DNA from: JALOOX01 sp964557955
Lineage (GTDB): Bacteria > Desulfobacterota > Syntrophobacteria > Syntrophobacterales > Syntrophobacteraceae
Assembly (NCBI GenBank): GCA_964557955.1
Contig: CAZLCS010000012.1
Location: 52,447 to 116,446, forward strand
Reading direction: 5' to 3'
Length of the DNA stretch: 64,000 nucleotides
The position numbers were made by a program, and so were the translations under genes. Within the stretch, counting starts at the first letter, position 1. Every line of letters begins with the position of its first letter. Below are positions 1-8,700 of the stretch, one piece after another. The notes under the pieces are model-generated. The model was not told the DNA's origin. It ran no database searches and saw only the letters and a list, made by a program, of their open reading frames with translations.

Positions 1-82
1 TTGTGCAAGCACTATCTGCGACGTGCTCCGCTACAGGAATCCTCCCGGACCTTTGACTCGGCAGCATCGTCGTTGCGACTCC

Positions 83-106
83 CCTTGCGGCTGAATCAGC
101 CGAAGG
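83..106. other. Hairpin downstream of secG
   Basis: A six-base-pair hairpin (CGGCTG-AAT-CAGCCG) extended by CCTT/AAGG with one bulged G lies just beyond the secG stop. No U-run follows it on the minus strand, so it is at best a weak transcription end or RNA-stabilising stem. I see no gene in bases 1-139. Confidence 0.25.
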
Positions 107-139
107 CAGCCTGTGCCTACCGGGCCGGAAATGCCCTTG

Positions 140-625
140 CTAAGGTTTCGGCGCGGCAGGCGCCTTTCCCTGAGAGGCAGGGGCTTTCTCCTGAGACGCA
201 GGAGCCGGCGGTTGAGCGTCTTTTGCAGGTTCCGCGGCCTTGGTCGGCGCCGGCTCGGCGGCAGTACTCTCCTGCGGCCTGGCCGGCTCAGCCGCCGTGG
301 GAGCCTGGCCGGTCACAGGTTCGACGGGCTTTGCCTCGGGCAGTGCCGGTCCCTCCGGCTGCTGGGCCGGAACGTTTTCCATGATGGACTTGGTTTGAGG
401 ACCCGCAGCAAAGTAGCTCAACCCCAGGCAGGTCAGCATGAAGACGACCGCCGCAGCCGTCGTCAACTTGCCGAGGAAGGTCGCTCCCCCCGTTCCACCG
501 AACAATGTCTGGGAAGCCCCACCGAAAGCTGCTCCCATCTCCGCCCCTCGTCCCGTCTGCAGCAGCACGATCAGGATCAGAGCCAGGCAGGCCACAATGT
601 GTATGAGTATGACAACAGTGTGCAT
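140..625 (-). CDS. secG: Preprotein translocase subunit SecG
   Basis: Small inner-membrane subunit of the SecYEG channel that assists preprotein export. The 161-residue product has the family layout: a first membrane helix at about residues 3-22, the conserved cytoplasmic loop with QTGRGAEMG and the Gly-rich AFGGASQTLFGGTGG stretch, and a second helix at about 53-73. The usual SecG is 75-120 residues; here an extra Ala/Pro/Glu-rich tail (from about residue 80) of low complexity follows, probably disordered and outside the membrane core. It is the last gene of the gapA-pgk-tpiA-secG run, 18 bases after tpiA, an arrangement common in bacteria. Identification is firm; the tail has no assigned role. 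Confidence 0.95.
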   Translation of the reverse strand: MHTVVILIHIVACLALILIVLLQTGRGAEMGAAFGGASQTLFGGTGGATFLGKLTTAAAVVFMLTCLGLSYFAAGPQTKSIMENVPAQQPEGPALPEAKPVEPVTGQAPTAAEPARPQESTAAEPAPTKAAEPAKDAQPPAPASQEKAPASQGKAPAAPKP

Positions 626-643
626 TCAGTTCACCCAATTCTC

Positions 644-1408
644 TCACAGCTTGACAAATTGCACGATACGCTGAAAAGAGGCCACCTCCAGGCTTGCACC
701 TCCCACCAGCAATCCGTCGATGTCCGGCTGGGCCATCAACGCATCCACATTATCGGGCTTAACCGATCCTCCATACACAATTCGCAGGATGTTTGCAACG
801 TCTTTGTCGAAAACAGACCCACAGAATTCCCGGATGAATCGATGAACCTCCTGGGCCTGATCGGGTGTGGCCGTCCTGCCCGTGCCGATGGCCCATACAG
901 GCTCGTAGGCAATGACCAGCTCCCGGGCTTCCGAAGCGCTCAGACTCCGAGTGGAGCTCGAAAGCTGCCGCTCCACCACGGCGGTGGTCTGCCCCGACTC
1001 GCGCTCCTCCAGCTTTTCTCCAACACACAGCACGGGAGGGATTCGGTGGCGAAAAGCCGAGGCCACCTTTTTCGCCACGTCTTCGTCGGTCTCACCGAAA
1101 ATGTGGCGCCTTTCCGAATGGCCCAGGATCACATACTCGCACCCGGCATCCTGCAGCATCCCCAGGCTCACTTCGCCCGTGAAAGCCCCCTTCTCTTCCC
1201 AATGGCAGTTCTGGGCGGCCAGCCTGAACCCGCTCACCCCCATGGCCTTCCTCACAGCGGCCAGGGCAGTGAATGGGGGAGCCAGAACCACTTCCCTGTC
1301 GCTGACGGCACCCACGGCCTTCTGGATCGCCTCGGTGAACGCCACAGCCTCGCCAATGGTTTTGAACATCTTCCAATTGGCCGCTATGAAGGGTATCCGC
1401 TCGCTCAT
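644..1408 (-). CDS. tpiA: Triosephosphate isomerase
   Basis: Interconverts dihydroxyacetone phosphate and glyceraldehyde 3-phosphate in glycolysis and gluconeogenesis, in the cytosol. The 254-residue length is normal for this single-domain TIM barrel. The catalytic set is complete: Asn11 and Lys13 in the AANWKM strand, electrophile His97 in ILGHSERR, and base Glu169 in AYEPVWAIGTG, with the phosphate-gripping loop and YGGSVKP near the end. I chose the ATG at 1408 because GAGG sits five bases upstream; an in-frame GTG two codons earlier is possible. It lies between pgk (39 bases) and secG (18 bases), so co-transcription with both is likely. Confidence 0.97.
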   Translation of the reverse strand: MSERIPFIAANWKMFKTIGEAVAFTEAIQKAVGAVSDREVVLAPPFTALAAVRKAMGVSGFRLAAQNCHWEEKGAFTGEVSLGMLQDAGCEYVILGHSERRHIFGETDEDVAKKVASAFRHRIPPVLCVGEKLEERESGQTTAVVERQLSSSTRSLSASEARELVIAYEPVWAIGTGRTATPDQAQEVHRFIREFCGSVFDKDVANILRIVYGGSVKPDNVDALMAQPDIDGLLVGGASLEVASFQRIVQFVKL

Positions 1409-1447
1409 ATGCACCTCACATTTCTTCTGCCCCGCGGTTTCACTCCA

Positions 1448-2635
1448 TTATGCGCAGGCTTCCAGGGCTTCAATTCCCGGGAGCTTCTTGCCCTCCAACA
1501 TCTCCAGGAAGGCCCCCCCGCCCGTGGAAACATAGCTCACCTTCTTGTCCGCTCCCGCCTGCCTCACGGCAGCAGCCGAATCCCCTCCCCCGATCACGGT
1601 CAAGGCATCCAGGTCACCCAGGAACTCCGCCAGTCCGAAGGTCCCCTTGTGAAAAGGCGGGCGCTCAAAGACACCGAGAGGCCCGTTCCAGACCACGGTG
1701 AGGCAACCGCGCAAAACAGATTTGAAAGCCTCGAGGGTCTTGGGGCCCACGTCCAGGATCCTCCGATCTTCCGGGATCGCGTCAACCGACACCTCCTGCG
1801 CCGCGTCCGGAGCATCCAGGCTGGGCGCCACCACGGCATCCACGGGCAAACAGACTTTCACACCTTTCTCTGCAGCCCTGGACAGCAGGTCTTTCGCCGT
1901 CAGCAGAAAGTCGTCCTCGACCATGGACTCGCCCACTGCCTTGCCCTGAGCCTTCAGGAACGTGTTGGCCATGGCCCCCCCGATGAGGAGATACTCGGCT
2001 TTGTCCATGAGGTTCCGGAGCAGCTCGATCTTGGTCGAGACCTTGGCGCCCCCAATGACCATGGCCACGGGCCGCCTGGGCTCCTCCATGGATTTGTGGA
2101 AGTACTCGATCTCTTTTTCGAGCTGCACTCCCGCAGCGCACACCGGGACCAGACGGGTGATTCCATGCACCGACGCATGTGCCCGATGAGACACGGCGAA
2201 TGCATCGTTCACATAGACATCGGCCAATTCGGCCAACTGCCGGGAAAAGGCTTCGTCGTTCTTCTCCTCACCGGGGTGAAAACGCAAATTCTCGAGGAGC
2301 AGAACGTCTCCCGGACTCATCTTCCCAACCATGTCCTTGACGACATCCCCCACGCAATCCGGTGCCAGAGGTACGGGACAGTCCAGAAGCGACGAGAGGT
2401 AGTCGGCCACCGGCTTCAGGGAGGACTCCGGGGCCACTTTACCCTTCGGGCGGCCCAGATGAGAGGCCAGAATCACCTTCCCCCCAAGATCAACAATCCT
2501 GCGAATGGTGGGCAGGACCGCACGAATACGCAGATCGTCCTTCACCCTCCTCTCCTGGTCGAGCGGAACGTTGAAATCGACACGCACAAAAACCCGCTTT
2601 CCTCCAAGATCCAACGTGTCCAGGCGACGTACCAT
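1448..2635 (-). CDS. pgk: Phosphoglycerate kinase
   Basis: Transfers phosphate between 1,3-bisphosphoglycerate and ADP, making ATP in glycolysis and running backwards in gluconeogenesis. The 395-residue protein has the standard two-domain fold: an N-terminal substrate domain with RVDFNVPLD at about residues 18-26 and ASHLGRPKG, and a C-terminal nucleotide domain with GGAKVSTK and the GGGDSAAAV loop near the end. Length and start agree with the family. It begins 10 bases after gapA and precedes tpiA, forming a compact glycolytic operon. A syntroph or sulfate reducer would probably use it mainly for gluconeogenesis; that is inference. Confidence 0.97.
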   Translation of the reverse strand: MVRRLDTLDLGGKRVFVRVDFNVPLDQERRVKDDLRIRAVLPTIRRIVDLGGKVILASHLGRPKGKVAPESSLKPVADYLSSLLDCPVPLAPDCVGDVVKDMVGKMSPGDVLLLENLRFHPGEEKNDEAFSRQLAELADVYVNDAFAVSHRAHASVHGITRLVPVCAAGVQLEKEIEYFHKSMEEPRRPVAMVIGGAKVSTKIELLRNLMDKAEYLLIGGAMANTFLKAQGKAVGESMVEDDFLLTAKDLLSRAAEKGVKVCLPVDAVVAPSLDAPDAAQEVSVDAIPEDRRILDVGPKTLEAFKSVLRGCLTVVWNGPLGVFERPPFHKGTFGLAEFLGDLDALTVIGGGDSAAAVRQAGADKKVSYVSTGGGAFLEMLEGKKLPGIEALEACA

Positions 2636-2645
2636 CTTTTCCCTC

Positions 2646-3659
2646 CTATTCCATGGACTGCCCCATCATGATGGCGAGGTCCGCCACTCGGCTCGAGTAG
2701 CCGTATTCGTTGTCATACCAGCTGAACAACTTGACCATCCGGCCGCCGATGACGTTGGTGAGGTTGGCGTCCACACTGGAGGAATAGTAGGTGTGGTTGA
2801 AGTCCGTCGAAACCAGCTCCTCCTTGACGAAGTTCAGAATTCCCTTGAGCGGTCCGTTGGCGGCGTCCTCGAGGACCTGGTTCACTTCTTCCCTGGTCAC
2901 ATCCCGGCCGAGCCGGCAGACGAGATCCACCAGCGAGACGTTGGGCGTCGGGACCCGAATGGCCACGCCATCCATCCTGCCCTTGAGCTCAGGGATGACT
3001 TCGGCCACGGCCTTGGCAGCCCCCGTCGTCGTGGGAATCATGGAGAGTGCGGCGGCTCTCATGCGCCGGCGGTCCTTATGCAGGGCATCCAGAAGCCGCT
3101 GATCCATCGTGTACGAATGGATAGTCGTCATGAGCCCGTGCTCGATGACGAACCGATCATGAAGGAGCGACGCGATGGGCGCCAGGCAGTTGGTGGTGCA
3201 CGATGCGTTGGAGACGATATGATGCTTGGACGGATCGTAGTTTCCGTCATTGACGCCGAGCACGAACGTGGCGTCCATGCCCTTGCCCGGGGCCGTCACG
3301 ATGACCTTGCGGGCCCCCGCATTGATGTGCTTCTGGCAGCCTTCCCGGTCAACGAAGCGGCCGCTGCTCTCCAGCACAATGTCCACCTTGAGGTCATGCC
3401 AGGGGGACTGGGCCGGATCCGAAACTTTCAGGCAGCGATACTCCTTTCCGTCCACCACAACGGCGTCTTCAGTGGCTGAAACCTCACGAGGCCACACCCC
3501 GTGCACCGAATCGTATTTGAGGAGATGGGCCAGGTCCGTCGGCGAGGACAGATCGTTGAACGCCACAACATCCAGGGGGGCGTTGCGATCCATCAGAACT
3601 TTGAAGATAGTGCGCCCGATGCGTCCGAAACCGTTGATCGCTACACGAGTGGCCATCAT
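2646..3659 (-). CDS. gapA: Glyceraldehyde-3-phosphate dehydrogenase, type I
   Basis: Oxidises and phosphorylates glyceraldehyde 3-phosphate using NAD(P). The 337-residue protein has the Rossmann start INGFGRIGR at residues 8-16, catalytic Cys154 in SNASCTTNCLAP, and the assisting His181 in TTIHSYTMDQ. The C-terminal WYDNEYGYS strand is also present. An AAGGAG site precedes tandem ATG codons, so the true start may be either methionine. It heads the gapA-pgk-tpiA-secG cluster, possibly preceded by a small co-directional gene ending nine bases upstream. A second, divergent GAPDH lies just upstream, so the two may differ in direction or cofactor. Confidence 0.97.
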   Translation of the reverse strand: MMATRVAINGFGRIGRTIFKVLMDRNAPLDVVAFNDLSSPTDLAHLLKYDSVHGVWPREVSATEDAVVVDGKEYRCLKVSDPAQSPWHDLKVDIVLESSGRFVDREGCQKHINAGARKVIVTAPGKGMDATFVLGVNDGNYDPSKHHIVSNASCTTNCLAPIASLLHDRFVIEHGLMTTIHSYTMDQRLLDALHKDRRRMRAAALSMIPTTTGAAKAVAEVIPELKGRMDGVAIRVPTPNVSLVDLVCRLGRDVTREEVNQVLEDAANGPLKGILNFVKEELVSTDFNHTYYSSSVDANLTNVIGGRMVKLFSWYDNEYGYSSRVADLAIMMGQSME

Positions 3660-3668
3660 GATCTCCTT

Positions 3669-3965
3669 TCATGAGAGTTTGGTTGAGCAAACACCTTCGT
3701 GCGCTTCCCGCATCTTGCGAGAGCAAGCTTTGCTGTCCTTTGCTTCCCTGCCGTTCCCCTTCTTTTCCGGGCTTCTCATGCGCTTCGGATCATCGTGAAC
3801 CTTCGACGGCCAGCCGAACTGAACCTTCAGATTGCCGGTCGGCGACTCGTAGGAGATGTTGATCCAACGCATAAACATTAAACAAAAGCCATAAGGCCCC
3901 ATGTCCCGGACGAGAGGATAGCCGACCTCCCTAAACAGTGGTTCTATGCCGGTGAAGAGTTCCAT
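3669..3965 (-). CDS. Hypothetical small protein before gapA
   Basis: I do not recognise this 98-residue product. It has an excellent ribosome binding site (GGAGG five bases before the ATG) and stops nine bases before gapA, which favours a real leading gene of the gapA operon. The first sixty residues look protein-like and aromatic-rich, with GPYGFCLMFMRWINIS perhaps forming a short amphipathic or membrane-associated segment. The last forty residues are Lys/Arg-rich and less convincing. It could instead be non-coding leader sequence of gapA. No function is proposed. Confidence 0.42.
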   Translation of the reverse strand: MELFTGIEPLFREVGYPLVRDMGPYGFCLMFMRWINISYESPTGNLKVQFGWPSKVHDDPKRMRSPEKKGNGREAKDSKACSRKMREAHEGVCSTKLS

Positions 3966-4095
3966 GGCCCCCTCCGCTCAACAACTACATGCTCCACTCC
4001 CCTCAAATCTACCTTTCAAAACCCCCACCGTTCGTCTTTGGATACCCAGGTACGAACGCTATTCAAAACCCTGAAAATATGACCCGCTATTGCCC

Positions 4096-5433
4096 TCAAT
4101 GCTGCATCATCTCGGCAATGCTTACCGTACGGTCGCCCAGCATGTTGGTGTAACTGCCCAGTTCGTTGTCATACCATCCATACACCACGGCCTGAGTCAC
4201 GGGCACTTCCAGGATTTTCGAATGCTGCGTCCCCAGCTGGGTCTCCGCGGCGGCCTTCATCTGAGTCACGTCGAAGGAAGCCGATGTCCCGCTCTCACCG
4301 AGTGAGCTCAGGTACGCACAGGCCGTCAGGACACGATCCATATCGATGCGCACGGCCGCCGTGCGGGTGTGGTTTTCTTTCCCCTCGATAACGGCCGCAG
4401 CGCGAGGAAGACCGATGATGTCCGTGGAAACGTTCTGCTCCTCGGAAAACACGAGGTAACCGTCGGGAAAGTGATTCACGGCCTGTTTGTAAACGTCGTT
4501 GATCTTTTCGCGGCTGATGGGGTTGCGCATGCTCTCGTCCTGAATCATCATGACAAGGATGATGAGCGATCCCGACGTCACGGGAACGCGCACCGACTCA
4601 GCGATGAACCCGATCTGTTTCATTTCGGGAATCACAAGCCCCAGGGCCTTGGCTGCACCCGTTGTGGTCAGGATGATGTTGTTGAAAACCGAGCGATTCT
4701 TGCGCAGATCCGTCGCCTTCGCCTTGGCCGCCCGGTCCAGAACCTGCTGGGAGCTGGTGGCCGCATGGACTGTGGTCATGGAAGCCGACAGGATCCGCTG
4801 GGCCCCGAAGTAGTCGAGGAGCGGCTTCACCATGTAGGCCAAACAGGTCGTGGTGCACGATGCATTGGAAATCAGCACGTGCCGGACCGGATCGTAGTCG
4901 GCGTCATTGATCCCCATGACCGTCGTCACGGCATCGGCGGGCATTTCTTTGCTCTTGTCCTTGATTTTGAACGGCGCCGAAGCGATGACCTTCTTGACTC
5001 CCCCCACCATATGACCGCGCAAGGCCCCCTTGGGATCATCCGCCGGCACCGTAGGATCGAGGAAGGCCCCCGTGGCATCGACCACCAGCTCGACCCCGTG
5101 GTCCCTCCACTCGATGGCCGCCGGATTGCGCTGCTTCCTGAGGAAAGTCGCCTTGACCCCGTTGATGCGCATGCTCCCCTCCGCCTCGTTCAACTCCTCA
5201 ACGGCGCGCTTTGCCCTGCAGCCATGAAGGTAGGTGTGCAGAGCGCCATAGGTCGAGTCCTTCTCGATGAAGTGGGCGATGTCCGCAAGACTGACCCCGA
5301 CTTCACGCCCGATGTTCACAACGAGCTCCGAGAAGTAACGGCGATCCACGTGATGCCAGATGCTGAGCTTGGCAATTCTGCCCAGACCGTTGATCCCCAA
5401 TTTCATCGGCACCATTCTGTCTTGATTGGTCAT
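4096..5433 (-). CDS. Second, divergent glyceraldehyde-3-phosphate dehydrogenase
   Basis: A 445-residue member of the GAPDH superfamily, about 110 residues longer than the classic enzyme. It has the Rossmann motif INGLGRIAK, catalytic Cys at about residue 193 in SNASCTTTCLAY, a His about 30 residues later in MTTVHAATSS, and WYDNELGSYTN near the end. The extra length is mainly an N-terminal insertion after the first strand (a SLADIAHFIEKDSTYG segment) and a region before the C-terminal strand. Long GAPDHs of this kind form a separate clade. The ATG at 5433 was chosen because GGGAGGAAGG lies a few bases upstream; an in-frame TTG at 5475 has no such support. The physiological direction is not visible from sequence. 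Confidence 0.9.
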   Translation of the reverse strand: MTNQDRMVPMKLGINGLGRIAKLSIWHHVDRRYFSELVVNIGREVGVSLADIAHFIEKDSTYGALHTYLHGCRAKRAVEELNEAEGSMRINGVKATFLRKQRNPAAIEWRDHGVELVVDATGAFLDPTVPADDPKGALRGHMVGGVKKVIASAPFKIKDKSKEMPADAVTTVMGINDADYDPVRHVLISNASCTTTCLAYMVKPLLDYFGAQRILSASMTTVHAATSSQQVLDRAAKAKATDLRKNRSVFNNIILTTTGAAKALGLVIPEMKQIGFIAESVRVPVTSGSLIILVMMIQDESMRNPISREKINDVYKQAVNHFPDGYLVFSEEQNVSTDIIGLPRAAAVIEGKENHTRTAAVRIDMDRVLTACAYLSSLGESGTSASFDVTQMKAAAETQLGTQHSKILEVPVTQAVVYGWYDNELGSYTNMLGDRTVSIAEMMQH

Positions 5434-5707
5434 ATCCTTCCTCCCGGGTTTTCGGTTTGAAGTTTGGAATTTCAAGCTTCAGACTCAGGGTTTGAGGTTT
5501 TGGATGGATTGCCCATGTCACAGGAAGTGAAACGGCCTTGGCCGAAAAGATACCACAAAAGCTCCTCTCCTGTTTCAGATATTGCTTTCCGCCTCATATG
5601 ATCCAGAATGCTTTTTCCGCCAGGCCGGCAAAATCCCGGTGGCGCCCGCCCCCCCCCGACATGAAACCTGGAATCTGAGACTTGCGGTAGTTCCCGCTCA
5701 AAACCTG

Positions 5708-8700
5708 TCAGCTGGTGAGGTCCACCTGCTCCGTATCGTGCAATCCCGTGTAAATGGCACCGCTCCTGCCGTCGATGGCGATACCCTCTCCCGTGCGGAT
5801 CACATGACCGTCCACAACACACTCGGCCTTTCGCTCCCAAACCCGCATCTTGCTGAAGCCCACCACACAGGTCTTCCCCAGGCGATGCGCCACAATGGCG
5901 GCATGAGAGGTAGCCCCACCCTTTCCCGTCAGGATTCCCTCGGCGATGGAGATTTCGTGAATGTCTTCGGGAACCGTGTCCGAACGTATTAAAATGATGG
6001 CCTTTCCCGGATGTTCACGTCTCAGATGTTCGATGTTCTCCATGTTGAACGCAGCCAGACCGGCCAAAGCACCTCCACTCACCCCAATGCCGCTTCCCAG
6101 ATAACTCGCATGAAGGCTCTCGGAAATCTTGAACACCGGAAGCGGTCGCTTCACGCGCGGCGCCATGTTTCGAGACTGCAGCACATAGACGCCATCCTCG
6201 TCGTCCCCCTGAAACGTGAATTCGATCTCCTGAGGGGCCCAACTGTGCTCAATGACCAGCTTTCTCGCCACTTGAACCAGACGCCGGTATACCCTCGGGA
6301 AGAGGGTTTCGAGAGAGAATTCCTTGGTCTCCCGGGCATTGAGGCGCTGCTTTTCGGAAAGCGGCAGCGTCTGCACCAACCCGCCGACCACGTCCTCCCC
6401 CTGGTTGCCCCAAGTGAAGTCGCCCACCGGATCGATTTCGTCCTCAGAGGTTCTGGGATTGTGGGTGAACATCACTCCGGCCCCCGAGTGGGTATCCAGA
6501 TTGCCGAACACCATAGCCTGGATCGTCACCGCCGTCCCCCAGTTTTCCGAAAGCCCCATGATCTCCCGATATGTTTTGGCCTTCGGGTAATACCAGGATG
6601 CCATCACCTGGCGGATGGCCGTGAACAGCTGCTCCTTGGGATCGTCAGAGAAGGCGATGTTGTGATCCATGAGGGCCCGTTTATAGGCCAGCGCCATCTC
6701 CCGAATCTCCCGGGGCATGAACTCCCGTTTGACATCCCGCTTGTGCAGCTTCTTGAAGCTCCGCATGATGGCATCGAATTCACCGCGCTGCATGCCGAAT
6801 GACATCCCCCAGGACTGGATGAACCGCCGGTAATTGTCCCATCCGAACCAATCTTCGCCCGTCTGGGCGATAAGCCCTTCGACAATCTCTTCGTTGATGC
6901 CCACATTCAGAAACGTCGTCATCATTCCAGGCATGGAAACCGCTGCGCCCGAGCGCACCGAGATCAGCATGGCATTGGTCCCGGATCCGTACTCCCGGCC
7001 CGTCAGATCCTCGAGCTTATGGATGTGCGCCATGACACGATCTTCAAAGTCCTGGCTGGACTGGGAAAAACTCTCGATGACACTGCGACACCGGAAATAC
7101 TCGGTCGTGATGACAAAAGCCGGAGGCACCTGGACGCCGATGGTGTGCAGGTTGGCCAGGTTATACCCCTTGTTGCCCATGTGGATGATGTCACACACCA
7201 TCTTCTTGGGCTTGTACACCGTCGTGACCGTCTTTTCGGGGTCGTAGCTGAGAAGAAGGTCCAGCATGTCGGAGCTCAGCTCTTCCCTCTGCGTGGCCAG
7301 AGTGGTCAAGATGCTGCTGATGAAATGATCAAAGTACTGCAACCCAAAAGTACGGGCAATGATATCTCTCAGGAAACTCTCGGACACCCGCTGGACACGC
7401 TCGGTCTGGGACTCGGCTTCCGTCTCCCGCTGATATCGGAACAGCAGGTTTTCGCGCCCCAGCTGCCGGATGATGGTCTCCAAATTCTCCTCGTGAGCGG
7501 CGTGATAGTTGGTCTGGATGATCTGCTTGATAGCTTCTGAGAATCCCCTGAAAATGTCAATGTACTGGGAATGCGAGAACCGCCGAACCTCCAGCGACTT
7601 GTCAAACAGCTCCGCCTGAAGCTCCAGCCGATTGGACGTGATCCCGTCTATGGCCAGGGCCTTGATGAATAGAGGTAGAACCTTTCCGATCCTGAAAAAG
7701 CTCGCCCGCGTAATGAAGCTCAGATCGAAGGCGTAAATAATCTCCTCGAAAAGAACGTTGGCCAGGTTCTCCAACCGAAATGTGAGGCCCAGAGCGTCGA
7801 ATTTACCCTCATTGTAGGACCCGTACATGGACGGGATGTCCACGGCAATGTGCCGCTTGTAGTAGATGTTCTCAAGAATGTTCATCTCGCCGGGAGTGAG
7901 GATCACCTCCTTGAGCTCCCCCAGGTAATCCAGGATGGCGTTCAGCTTCTGAAAGGCATCGGAGCTGTCCAGGACCTCCAGCAACCGGCCCGGGTCCGGG
8001 AGCCCCAGATTCGACGCCCGCATCAGATGCTGACGCATATCCTTGAAGCTCAAGGCATATTTCTCATGGAGCAGCTGGTAGAGCTGAATGAGGAGGAAGG
8101 TCCGCCTCTTTTCCCGCTCGGAAACGCCCTGCACGGCATTGACGATCTCCTGCGTTTCCTCTTCGGTGAGCTCCAACAGATCTTTCACATGATGAATCGT
8201 ATTGGACTGGAAAATCGACTCCATGATCCGGTGGACATCATCCACAAGCGGCCCCGAGGTTGCGATCTCCGGGTAGATCTCCCGCGGAACCCGGTCCTGA
8301 AGTCCTGACTTGTCCAGAGTCCTCCAGAACTGGATGATCGCCTCTATGAAATGCACAATGACATTGTTGCTCTCGACATGACTCTGCTTGCGGAGGAAAT
8401 GAATCAGTCGATCGCTGCGCCCCGTCATCTCGTCCACATCCGTGGACACCGCCCGCAGCTGCCCTTCCGCACCGATCTGGTTGAAATACACGGGAAAAAG
8501 CTTGGCCAGCTGTTTCACCAGGTTATAAACGGGCCGGATCGGGGCGTGCAGAAGCTGGCTCACATCCTTCTGGAAGAGATCCGTATCGCGCACGTAGATC
8601 CCGCCGAGCGAAAGATTCAGGATGAGCGCAGAAAGAAGTGAACGGGTGCGCAGCGGGTTCTTTTTGATGATCTCCAACCAGATCCGGATGTTGGGCAGGT

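Noticed and set aside
1..139. A tRNA gene after secG (leucine tRNAs often follow secG)
   Set aside because: No T-arm consensus, acceptor stem or CCA-type end is present on either strand.
113..2671. An 852-codon plus-strand open frame covering secG, tpiA and pgk
   Set aside because: It is antisense to three clearly recognised genes. High GC content of third codon positions keeps the opposite strand free of stops.
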